A stretch of DNA of 10,003 nucleotides. Source: Chloroflexota bacterium (GTDB lineage Bacteria > Chloroflexota > Anaerolineae > Anaerolineales > UBA4823). Position 1 is the stretch's first letter. Every line of letters starts with the position of its first letter. Under the pieces are notes generated by a model, which saw only the letters and a program-made list of their open reading frames with translations, did no database searches and was not told the DNA's origin. Shown here in pieces: positions 1-10,003 of this stretch. The stretch is taken from positions 1 through 10,003 of the forward strand of contig JAAZNS010000002.1 in the NCBI GenBank assembly GCA_012798185.1, read 5' to 3'. The position numbers were made by a program, and so were the translations under genes.

Positions 1-503
1 ATATCGTTCCTTTGGCCAAAATTGAAGTTTATAATTATCCTGTGGTAGGCATTTTCCCCAGGATTTGGGAAGTCATCCCGGTGCGGCGGGAAGAGTTTGA
101 CCGCCGCGCAGTACAGAAGGTGTTGGAGGTGCTGCGGGCAGGAGAAATTGTGTTGGTTGCTCCGGAGGGAACGCGCAGACCGCAGCTATCCTGCGCCAGG
201 GAGGGCGTGGCTTACCTTGGCAGCCGCTGCTCTGTTCCCATTATCCCAGTAGCCATCGAGGGTACGATTGGGTTTCCTGCTCTGCGATTTTTCAGCCGGC
301 GGTGGCGAGAGCCGGGGGCGTATGTGCGTTTTGGAAAACCATTCCGCTACCGGGAAGAATATCAGCGCCCGACTCGTGAGCAATTACGTCTAATGACTGA
401 TGAAGCCATGTACTTGCTGGCAGAGATGCTGCCCGAAAACCGGCGGGGTTACTACGCCGATCTTTCCAAGGCAACCCGGCAAACACTTGAATTGATATCG
501 TAG
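1..503 (+). CDS. PlsC-family 1-acyl-glycerol-3-phosphate acyltransferase, C-terminal part (cut by window edge)
   Basis: Enzymes of this family move a fatty acyl group onto lysophosphatidic acid or a similar acceptor at the inner face of the cytoplasmic membrane, in phospholipid synthesis. The visible 166 residues (frame open from base 3) match the second half of the family. An AK-E-Y--P--G segment and a following IPV-R segment correspond to the acceptor-binding block. APEGTRR (bases 159-179) is the family's EGTR motif, with Ala where Phe is usual. VPIIPVAI is the fourth conserved block. The catalytic HX4D motif should lie upstream, outside the window. A TTG at 12 can be read as a start, but conserved sequence continues in frame to the left edge, so the gene is truncated by the window rather than starting there. 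The stop is TAG at 501-503. The exact acceptor cannot be told from this fragment. Confidence 0.85.
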   Translation, partial: IVPLAKIEVYNYPVVGIFPRIWEVIPVRREEFDRRAVQKVLEVLRAGEIVLVAPEGTRRPQLSCAREGVAYLGSRCSVPIIPVAIEGTIGFPALRFFSRRWREPGAYVRFGKPFRYREEYQRPTREQLRLMTDEAMYLLAEMLPENRRGYYADLSKATRQTLELIS

Positions 504-519
504 CACAAATCGGTAGAAT
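492..519 (+). promoter_or_regulatory. Candidate sigma-70-type promoter for the histidine kinase gene
   Basis: TTGATA (492-497) and TAGAAT (514-519) are separated by 16 bases, and each matches the -35/-10 consensus at five of six positions. Transcription would begin near 526, about 20 bases before the kinase ATG at 548. The -35 element overlaps the last codons of the acyltransferase gene. The short gap would also allow simple read-through from upstream, so this is a prediction from consensus alone. Confidence 0.4.
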
Positions 520-547
520 TATCGGTGTATGACCTAATCACATAAAA

Positions 548-3500
548 ATGTCGATCATCATTACCCTGCTTTCTTCACCTGGATATATCAACCTGCCGCA
601 GGATATGTGGGCTAAAACCCTGACCGGCTTAGTGTGGCTGTTTATATTGGGGGTAGAGGCGCGTCTATTGATGGTGCGCTGGAATTCTGCCCGCCGTTGG
701 GGGAAACGTTCATGGGGTTTGTGGATGATCCTGGCGATTGCCGTGCCGCTTACCAGTTTATGCATCGGCGTACGCCTGCCGCAGACGGCTGCCTTGCCGT
801 CGCCGGTAGTGCCCATCAGTGTACAGGGGTCTGCCGTGATGATTTTTTCATTCCTGCCCTGGATGCTGGCAGGGGGGCTTTTTGGCGCTTCATCGGCGGC
901 ACTCCTGGCAGGCTTTTCGGGGCTTTTGCTGGCATTTTGGGATACACATTCTCCCTTCACGCCGTTGATTTTCATCCTGCTTGCAATTATGTACAGCGCG
1001 GCGATCAACCAGCGCTACCGCACATTTTTCTTTAAAATGCTCCGTCATCCTCTGGTTGCAGCGGTATTACTTTCTTTGATATATGTGGCTGCGATCTTTA
1101 TTGAAACGGTTTTAACCTCCAGCGGATTTTTAGCCAGCCGGCTGGATTATGCTATCCATCAAATCGGGCAGGTTTTTATCACCTATTCCGGGTGTGCGTT
1201 GATCGGCGGTGTATTTGCTGAAATATTTGCCCTCGCCATGCCCCTCTCTTGGGGCAGCCGGGGAGTATTACTGCCATCGCCGGCAGAAAAAAGCATCGAG
1301 GGCAGGTTTTTATATTCGATTGCTCCCATTGCTTTCGTGTTGATTTTGGTGCAAATGGCAGTCGCTTGGGTGGTAGCCGAACAGGCTGCCCGGCAAATGC
1401 TGCGCCAGCGTTTAGCGAGCACTGCCCAGGTAACAACCGAAAGCCTGCCGTTTTTCCTAGAAACCGGGCAATCGATTATTGCCCAATTGGTGCATAACCT
1501 GGCGTCACTTGATTCTGATGGCGTGGAACTTACTGAAACGCTTCGCCAATATTTGCGCACCATCCCTTATTACAATCAGGTGTATGTTTTAGATGCTCAG
1601 GGAAAATCGAAGGCGGGTTATCCTGAAAAAGACTATTATAAAAGCCCTCCGCCGGCTGATGAACAGGTGGGAATAAGACGCGCGTTAAACGGCATTCCCT
1701 ATCAAATGTATCCGCTGCCTCCCTTGCCAGGGCAAACAGCAGCCCAGGTGACCTATATTGCAGCAATTTTCAATGCCTCAAATGAAGTAACAGGTGTATT
1801 GATCGGGCGCACAGACTTGGCTACCAATCCCTTTACTCAGCCGGTAATGAACAGCCTGAACAACCTCAGCGAAATCGATGGCTATGGGGTGCTGTTGGAT
1901 GAATATGGACGCATTCTCTACCACCCCAAGCCAGAACTTTTAATGAGCGTATATAGCGGGCAGATCGGGCAAACAGCGCTGTTTTATGATGAGACGGCTG
2001 CCGATGGTACGCCCAGCCTGGTTTATTATCAGCCGGCAGAGGGCAGCCCCTGGTCGGTAGTGTTATCGGTGCCGGCTCGCAATGCCCAGCAAATGGCATT
2101 GGATATTGCTGCCCCATTATTGGGGGTCATCTTGTTTCTCTCGCTCATGGCAGGTCTTTTACTGCATCTGGGCACCCGGCAGGTAACCCGTTCGCTATAT
2201 AACCTGGCTGATGAAGCAGCCAATATATCCCAGGGCGAATTGGATCGTCCAATCCAATTGGGACGCGAGGACGAATTGGGGAGATTGCGCAATGCCTTCG
2301 AGCAAATGCGTTTGAGCCTTAAAGCCCGTCTGGGGGAATTGAACCGCCTCCTGCAGGTGAGCCAGGGTGTGGCTTCTAGCCTGGAAATATCGCAGGGCAT
2401 TCGCCCTGTCTTGGAAGCGGCATTGTCCACCGGCGCCTGCTCGGCGAGGGTAGTTCTGCTGCCCTCGGTAATCCCGGAATTGGAAGGCGATGGAGAAAGC
2501 ATGCTGAAGTATTCCCTGGGTCCAGCAGGGGAAGCGTATGAGCTGCTGGACGACCAGATACTGGAGATTGTCCGCCAGCAAGACCGTGTTACGCTGACCA
2601 ATCTCTATCGTCCGCGTTTACTGCAATTCCCGCCCACTTTCATTCCTCCCGCGGCGTTATTGGCGGTAGCGTTACGCCAGGAAAATCATTACTATGGTGC
2701 GCTGTGGGTGGCTTTTGATCAGGCGCATAATTTTTCCTGGGAAGAAGTGCACTTTTTCATCACCCTGGCTGGCTATGCAGCATTGGCAGCCTCTAATGCT
2801 CGCCTGTTCCTGAGCGCCGAAGTGGGCAAGCAGCGTCTGGAAGCCGTTCTAAATTCCACCCCCGACCCGGTTTTGGTGATCGATCAAAAAGGGCGCCTGC
2901 TGTTAGCCAACCCGGCAGCCTGGAAGGCGCTGGGTTATGGTATGGAATGGGAACAAGGACAGCCAATCGAAAGGGTGGTCTCACAAGACGAATTATTACA
3001 ATTGATCCGTTCTACCACCGAAGAGCCCCGTGCTGCAGAAGTCGCCTTGCCCGATGGGCGAGTTTATTCAGCCACAGTATCCAATGTACTGGCAGAAGGC
3101 AGCCCGGTTGGCAGGGTTTGCGTGATGCGTGATGTGTCCCGCTTTAAAGATCTAGATGCGTTAAAATCGGAATTTGTCGCCACAGTCAGCCACGATTTAC
3201 GTTCGCCGTTGACTTTAATGCGGGGTTATGCCACCATGCTGGAATTGGTAGGACAGTTAAACGAGCAGCAGACAGGGTATGTGCAAAAAATTCTCGGAAG
3301 TGTGGAGACCATGTCTCGGCTGGTGAATAACCTGTTGGATTTAGGCAGGATTGAAGCGGGGATAGGGCTACGCCTCGAATTGATTACAATACCTGAAATT
3401 GTCGGGAATGTGGTCAGCAGTCTGCAGTTATTGGCGTCTCAGCGCAAGGTGGAAGTTGGCGTGGAAATGGATCAGGCGTCTCTGCCCTTACTGGAAGCCG

Positions 3501-3850
3501 ATCAGGCATTGTTGCAGCAGGCATTGTTCAACCTGGTGGAAAATGCCATCAAATACACTGAAAACGGGGGCAGCGTGCAGGTGAAAGTGCGCGCCGCTGA
3601 AAACCGCATGATCTTCGAGGTGACCGACAGCGGTGTGGGAATTTCTCCAGTGGATCAAGCCCATATGTTTGAAAAATTCTATCGGGGGGTGCAAATCGGT
3701 TCGCGTCAAGCGCGCGGTTCAGGGCTGGGATTGGCGATCGTAAAATCCATCGTCGACCGGCATACCGGGCAGGTATGGGTGGAAAGCCAGCTTGGTAAAG
3801 GCAGCACTTTCTTTATGAGTTTTCCGCTCAGGCAGCCGAAGCAGGAGTAA
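548..3850 (+). CDS. Membrane-bound multi-domain sensor histidine kinase (Cache-HAMP-GAF-PAS-HisKA-HATPase)
   Basis: This 1100-residue kinase should sense a signal at the membrane, autophosphorylate on His and pass the phosphate to a response regulator. Residues about 20-230 hold some six hydrophobic segments, and another membrane span lies at about 256-278. Residues about 280-515 form a likely extracytoplasmic double-Cache-type sensor, closed by a span at about 520-540. HAMP follows (541-595, with a D-ELG-L pattern), then a GAF-like region (about 615-755) and a PAS domain (about 762-870). HisKA carries FVATVSHDLRSPL with phospho-acceptor His882. The ATPase domain has an N box (NLVENAIKY, 995-1003), G1 (DSGVGI from 1027), an F box (MFEKFYRG) and G2 (GSGLGLAIV from 1057), so it looks fully active. 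There is no receiver domain and no response regulator gene in the window. ATG 548 is the first usual start after an in-frame TGA at 530-532. No clear Shine-Dalgarno sequence precedes it, so translation may be leaderless or weak. The ligand is unknown. Confidence 0.92.
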   Translation: MSIIITLLSSPGYINLPQDMWAKTLTGLVWLFILGVEARLLMVRWNSARRWGKRSWGLWMILAIAVPLTSLCIGVRLPQTAALPSPVVPISVQGSAVMIFSFLPWMLAGGLFGASSAALLAGFSGLLLAFWDTHSPFTPLIFILLAIMYSAAINQRYRTFFFKMLRHPLVAAVLLSLIYVAAIFIETVLTSSGFLASRLDYAIHQIGQVFITYSGCALIGGVFAEIFALAMPLSWGSRGVLLPSPAEKSIEGRFLYSIAPIAFVLILVQMAVAWVVAEQAARQMLRQRLASTAQVTTESLPFFLETGQSIIAQLVHNLASLDSDGVELTETLRQYLRTIPYYNQVYVLDAQGKSKAGYPEKDYYKSPPPADEQVGIRRALNGIPYQMYPLPPLPGQTAAQVTYIAAIFNASNEVTGVLIGRTDLATNPFTQPVMNSLNNLSEIDGYGVLLDEYGRILYHPKPELLMSVYSGQIGQTALFYDETAADGTPSLVYYQPAEGSPWSVVLSVPARNAQQMALDIAAPLLGVILFLSLMAGLLLHLGTRQVTRSLYNLADEAANISQGELDRPIQLGREDELGRLRNAFEQMRLSLKARLGELNRLLQVSQGVASSLEISQGIRPVLEAALSTGACSARVVLLPSVIPELEGDGESMLKYSLGPAGEAYELLDDQILEIVRQQDRVTLTNLYRPRLLQFPPTFIPPAALLAVALRQENHYYGALWVAFDQAHNFSWEEVHFFITLAGYAALAASNARLFLSAEVGKQRLEAVLNSTPDPVLVIDQKGRLLLANPAAWKALGYGMEWEQGQPIERVVSQDELLQLIRSTTEEPRAAEVALPDGRVYSATVSNVLAEGSPVGRVCVMRDVSRFKDLDALKSEFVATVSHDLRSPLTLMRGYATMLELVGQLNEQQTGYVQKILGSVETMSRLVNNLLDLGRIEAGIGLRLELITIPEIVGNVVSSLQLLASQRKVEVGVEMDQASLPLLEADQALLQQALFNLVENAIKYTENGGSVQVKVRAAENRMIFEVTDSGVGISPVDQAHMFEKFYRGVQIGSRQARGSGLGLAIVKSIVDRHTGQVWVESQLGKGSTFFMSFPLRQPKQE

Positions 3851-3862
3851 AACACCCTATCG

Positions 3863-3893
3863 GCTGGTAGCTTTCTGCTATCAGTATTTAATT
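3863..3893 (+). terminator. Candidate intrinsic terminator after the histidine kinase gene
   Basis: Bases 3864-3871 (CTGGTAGC) pair with 3877-3884 (GCTATCAG), with one G-T pair and a five-base TTTCT loop. A further G-T pair can close the stem at 3863/3885. The hairpin starts 13 bases after the kinase stop and is followed by a T/A-rich stretch (TATTTAATTA) rather than a pure T run, so termination may be partial. Confidence 0.5.
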
Positions 3894-3941
3894 ACTATTG
3901 CATTGTTGCATGATGAGCAATAATGTTTGATATATCCCATC

Positions 3942-3971
3942 TTGACGAAACCCGCCTTTTACTGATAAAAT
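3942..3971 (+). promoter_or_regulatory. Candidate rpoC promoter
   Basis: TTGACG (3942-3947) and TAAAAT (3966-3971) each match the sigma-70 consensus at five of six positions, 18 bases apart. An overlapping GATAAA at 3964-3969 gives a 16-base spacer but a weaker match. Transcription would start near 3978, leaving a 5' leader of about 240 bases before the rpoC GTG. It lies downstream of the candidate kinase terminator, which suggests rpoC is transcribed independently of the kinase. Confidence 0.45.
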
Positions 3972-4008
3972 CACTTCCGCATGCATAAAAACTAATGTCT
4001 TTGCGCCG

Positions 4009-4050
4009 GATGAGCGCTTGAGAAAGATTCTCATGCGCTTGTCTTTATTT
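4009..4050 (+). terminator. Terminator-like hairpin in the rpoC leader (possible attenuator)
   Basis: The arms at 4009-4023 and 4029-4043 form fourteen pairs, two of them G-T, around a single T-T mismatch (4018/4034), with a five-base AAGAT loop. The inner part is TGAGA/TCTCA and the outer part AGCGC/GCGCT. TTTATTT follows directly at 4044-4050. By shape this is an intrinsic terminator. If the upstream promoter is real, it stands about 30 bases into the rpoC transcript, where it would act as an attenuator. Otherwise it could be a second terminator for the kinase transcript. Confidence 0.45.
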
Positions 4051-4130
4051 GTCTATGCGCGCGGATATCGATTAAAGGTTGGTAGATTACTTCCCCAAAA
4101 TCTTCTATGCGAACACGCCGTATTTTCTGT

Positions 4131-4155
4131 GCGACAGTTTTTTGCTGTCTGTCGT
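4131..4155 (+). other. Small hairpin with two alternative registers in the rpoC leader
   Basis: CGACAG (4132-4137) pairs with CTGTCG (4149-4154), leaving an 11-base T-rich loop. Because CTGT occurs twice in tandem, GACAG (4133-4137) can instead pair with CTGTC (4145-4149) around a seven-base loop. It ends about 50 bases before the ribosome binding site. The function, if any, is unknown. Confidence 0.3.
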
Positions 4156-4205
4156 TAAGAGAGATGTGTCTCAGAGGGATTTTTGGGATTTAGCGATTTT
4201 ATTTC

Positions 4206-4211
4206 AGGAGG
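4206..4211 (+). promoter_or_regulatory. Ribosome binding site of rpoC
   Basis: A perfect AGGAGG stands seven bases before the GTG at 4219. This fixes the start at a GTG rather than at an ATG and predicts efficient translation. Confidence 0.85.
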
Positions 4212-4218
4212 CGACTGA

Positions 4219-8493
<4,275 letters not shown>

Positions 8494-8508
8494 ATAAAAA
8501 AATTTAAT

Positions 8509-8548
8509 ATAAGCGCAGGAGCACGATAAATCGTACCCCTGCGCTTTT
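8509..8548. terminator. Bidirectional intrinsic terminator between rpoC and the exporter operon
   Basis: AAGCGCAGG (8511-8519) pairs perfectly with CCTGCGCTT (8538-8546). Inside, after a small internal loop with a possible G-C pair, ACGA (8523-8526) pairs with TCGT (8531-8534) around a TAAA loop. On the plus strand TT and AATTT follow. On the minus strand the flanking A-rich stretch at about 8495-8510 becomes a long T-rich tail. It lies 17 bases after the rpoC stop and 15 before the stop end of the converging permease gene, so it can serve both. Confidence 0.85.
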
Positions 8549-8561
8549 AATTTCTTATCGT

Positions 8562-9353
8562 TTACTTGCTTTGGTCAGCGTTTTTCCACCATAAGTATGT
8601 GCCTGCCATGCCCACTAACCCTGTTAAAATAACCACCCAATAGCTGGCTGGTTCGAGAGGGGCACCGGTGGTTACCAGGGCTTGCGAATACATTCCGGGA
8701 ATCGCCCAGGGAAAATATTCTCCCCACCCGGCGATCGCGGCGATATTAGCGAAAATCAAGGTGATGATGGCTGTTCCCATGGGGAGCAGGTAGCCCCGCC
8801 CGATGCTGGCTAACAGGGCAAATGGGAAAATAATAAGTATTGTTAAACAGACGGTTATCAACATCACAAAAGCACCCTGCCAAATTGTATCCTCAGTCCC
8901 TTGCGGAAGGGTGAATAAAGCTCCCAACAATAAAATCAAAATGAAAATTACGCAAGAAATGATGCTGCACCAAAGAGCAGAAACGATGAATTTCGCCAGG
9001 AGGATACTGGCGCGCGGCACTGGAACAGCAAGGATATCAATAATTGTGCCATCGGTAAATTCTCTGCCGAATATCCAGCTGATGATCAGGCAAAAGAAAA
9101 AGAAACCCGCCATCGCGATCATCTGTGCGCTTAATGTGAGGTATGAAGGCCAGTCGGTAGCGGTGACCCTCATCAGGTCGGCTTTAGCACTGATTAATCC
9201 CAGCTTACGTGAAATTTCCGGGTTGCGGGCAATAAATAGTAAAAAGCCGATGCCCGCAGGGAGAAACAGGGAACCCAAAGTAGTCAATTGTGGTATTCTG
9301 GAGCGAGTTGTTTTGCGCAGCTCGATCCAGATCATATTCCATAAGTTATTCAT
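8562..9353 (-). CDS. ABC-2-type transporter permease subunit
   Basis: This is the membrane half of an ABC exporter; with the ATPase encoded just upstream it would move a substrate out across the cytoplasmic membrane. The protein (263 residues from the chosen start) has about six hydrophobic segments, near residues 20-42, 72-98, 118-150, 160-185, 190-208 and 237-256. Between the second and third is GREFTDGTIIDILAVPVPR, which fits the E---GT-----P--R pattern seen in the BcrB/NatB-like ABC-2 permeases, as does the short cytoplasmic N-terminus. The start at 9353 is preferred because GGAGG (9359-9363) stands five bases before it. An in-frame ATG at 9365 would add four residues but has a poorer upstream site. 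The start overlaps the ATPase stop by eight bases, which suggests translational coupling. The substrate could be a lantibiotic, other peptide or ion; nothing here decides it. Confidence 0.88.
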   Translation of the reverse strand: MNNLWNMIWIELRKTTRSRIPQLTTLGSLFLPAGIGFLLFIARNPEISRKLGLISAKADLMRVTATDWPSYLTLSAQMIAMAGFFFFCLIISWIFGREFTDGTIIDILAVPVPRASILLAKFIVSALWCSIISCVIFILILLLGALFTLPQGTEDTIWQGAFVMLITVCLTILIIFPFALLASIGRGYLLPMGTAIITLIFANIAAIAGWGEYFPWAIPGMYSQALVTTGAPLEPASYWVVILTGLVGMAGTYLWWKNADQSK

Positions 9354-10003
9354 TCTGGCCTCCATTCACCCCAACCAGCCGCAGGAAATATTGTTCTAAA
9401 TCTTCTTCTTCTCGAATCAATTCGATAGGCGGTATTCCGGCATCAACCAGAAGGCAGGCTATTTCATCTGAGTGCTCGAAGGAGTTGCCATTGTTCAAAG
9501 TGAGGGTGTCTTCCCGCAGAATTTCCACCGGGTGGCCGGCAGCAGCCAGCACAGCATGAGCGGTTTCGATATCCCGTATCCGTATCAGTAACTGCCTGCG
9601 CCGGTTGCGTTCCAGTTCATCGAAATTCAGTTCCTGAAGTAAGCAGCCATTGTGGATTATGCCAATGCGTTGGGCGAGTTTGGATACCTCTGCCAAGATA
9701 TGGCTGGACATAAAGACAGTTACCCCCTGTTCCCGGGTAAGTTTCTGCAGCAATTCACGGATTTCGACAATCCCTGCTGGATCTAAACCATTTGCCGGTT
9801 CATCTAGCAGCAGCAGCTTGGGGTTGTGAAGCAGTGCCTTGGCGATACCCAGGCGTTGTAAATTACCCTGAGATAGATTGCCAGCACGCCGGTTGGCATA
9901 AGGCTCCAGGCGCATTAAGGAAATGGTTTCATGCAGTGCTTTTTGCGGGGTTCCAGGATGCAGCCGCAGGGAAACTTCCAGGTTTTCGATCACAGTTAAT
10001 TCC
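9346..10003 (-). CDS. ABC transporter ATP-binding protein, C-terminal part (cut by window edge)
   Basis: This is the ATPase partner of the permease that follows it, resembling BcrA-type bacitracin or lantibiotic resistance ATPases. The visible 218 residues start inside the helical domain. The signature motif reads LSQGNLQRLGIAKALL (LSQGN at 9862-9876) in place of LSGGQ; departures of this kind are common in the BcrA group. Walker B with its catalytic Glu and D loop is LLLLDEPANGLDP, and the switch His lies in MSSH (His codon at 9700-9702). A C-terminal extension of about 100 residues, as in many ABC-2 ATPases, follows and ends in an acidic stretch near EEEDLEQYFLRLVG. A GTG at 9993 can be read as a start, but the conserved ELTVIENLEV sequence runs through it to the edge, so the gene is truncated and Walker A and the Q loop lie outside. 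The stop is TAA at 9346-9348. Confidence 0.9.
   Translation of the reverse strand, partial: ELTVIENLEVSLRLHPGTPQKALHETISLMRLEPYANRRAGNLSQGNLQRLGIAKALLHNPKLLLLDEPANGLDPAGIVEIRELLQKLTREQGVTVFMSSHILAEVSKLAQRIGIIHNGCLLQELNFDELERNRRRQLLIRIRDIETAHAVLAAAGHPVEILREDTLTLNNGNSFEHSDEIACLLVDAGIPPIELIREEEDLEQYFLRLVGVNGGQNE
9359..9363 (-). promoter_or_regulatory. Ribosome binding site of the ABC permease
   Basis: GGAGG on the minus strand lies inside the end of the ATPase gene, five bases before the ATG at 9353. It decides between that start and the ATG at 9365. Confidence 0.7.

Larger units (their letters stand above)
3972..4218 (+). promoter_or_regulatory. Structured 5' leader of rpoC
   Basis: About 245 bases lie between the candidate promoter and the rpoC start, with no convincing small gene on either strand. 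They hold a strong hairpin with a T-rich tail (4009-4050), a second small hairpin with two possible registers (4131-4155), and the ribosome binding site. CGCATG at 3978-3983 could also pair with CATGCG at 4032-4037 and so compete with the first hairpin. I recognise no known riboswitch or ribosomal-protein leader here. That the leader is regulatory is inference. Confidence 0.35.

Noticed and set aside
12..14. TTG as the start of the acyltransferase
   Set aside because: The frame stays open to the left edge, family-like sequence begins at once, and the catalytic HX4D block is missing, so the gene is cut by the window.
2238..2259. Perfect 8-base inverted repeat AATTGGAT / ATCCAATT with a six-base spacer
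   Set aside because: It lies within the HAMP coding region of the kinase, where the residues fit the family pattern, and is not near a gene boundary. Chance is the simplest reading.
2029..2601. Open frame of 190 codons on the minus strand inside the kinase gene
   Set aside because: Its composition is Ser- and Arg-rich, as expected for an antisense shadow, and the plus-strand HAMP and GAF-like coding explains the region.
3896..3922. Inverted repeat TATTGC / GCAATA in the kinase-rpoC gap
   Set aside because: It has only six A/T-rich pairs with a 15-base loop and no link to a promoter element, so it is too weak to call an operator.
4161..4172. GAGA / TCTC mini-hairpin before the rpoC ribosome binding site
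   Set aside because: Four pairs around a four-base loop is within chance expectation.
8803..9399. Open frame of 198 codons on the plus strand opposite the ABC permease
   Set aside because: It is rich in Ile, Lys and Arg, resembles no family I know, and overlaps antisense a permease with clear membrane segments and motifs. It is a shadow frame.

Overview
The window reads as ordinary bacterial chromosome of middling GC content. It most likely comes from Chloroflexota (Anaerolineae-like). That guess rests on the character of the RNA polymerase beta' subunit, which lacks the E. coli-type insert after the trigger loop and carries a long coiled-coil insert near its N-terminus, and on the style of the large membrane histidine kinase beside it. 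It comes from reading, not from a search, so the phylum is tentative. No rRNA, tRNA, CRISPR array, insertion sequence or phage gene was seen.

Layout, left to right. (1) 1-503, plus strand: the C-terminal part of a PlsC-family acyltransferase, cut by the window edge. (2) 548-3850, plus: an 1100-residue membrane histidine kinase with a multi-spanning N-terminal module, a likely extracytoplasmic Cache-type sensor, HAMP, GAF, PAS, HisKA and HATPase domains. A plausible sigma-70-type promoter lies over the acyltransferase stop codon. (3) 3851-4218: a 368-base gap with a candidate terminator for the kinase, a candidate promoter, and a leader of about 240 bases with a strong terminator-like hairpin and a second smaller hairpin, ending in a perfect AGGAGG ribosome binding site. 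(4) 4219-8493, plus: complete rpoC with a GTG start. (5) 8494-8561: a strong hairpin with A/T-rich tracts on both sides, placed to stop transcription from both directions. (6) 8562-10003, minus: an ABC-2-type exporter operon, permease downstream of and overlapping its ATPase; the ATPase is cut by the right edge and its Walker A region lies outside.

The genes do not form one pathway. Phospholipid synthesis, signal sensing, transcription and export sit side by side, and the exporter operon converges on rpoC. The most unusual points are the structured, possibly attenuating rpoC leader, the absence of rpoB directly upstream of rpoC, and the sensor-rich kinase with no response regulator within the window. 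No clearly new system was found.
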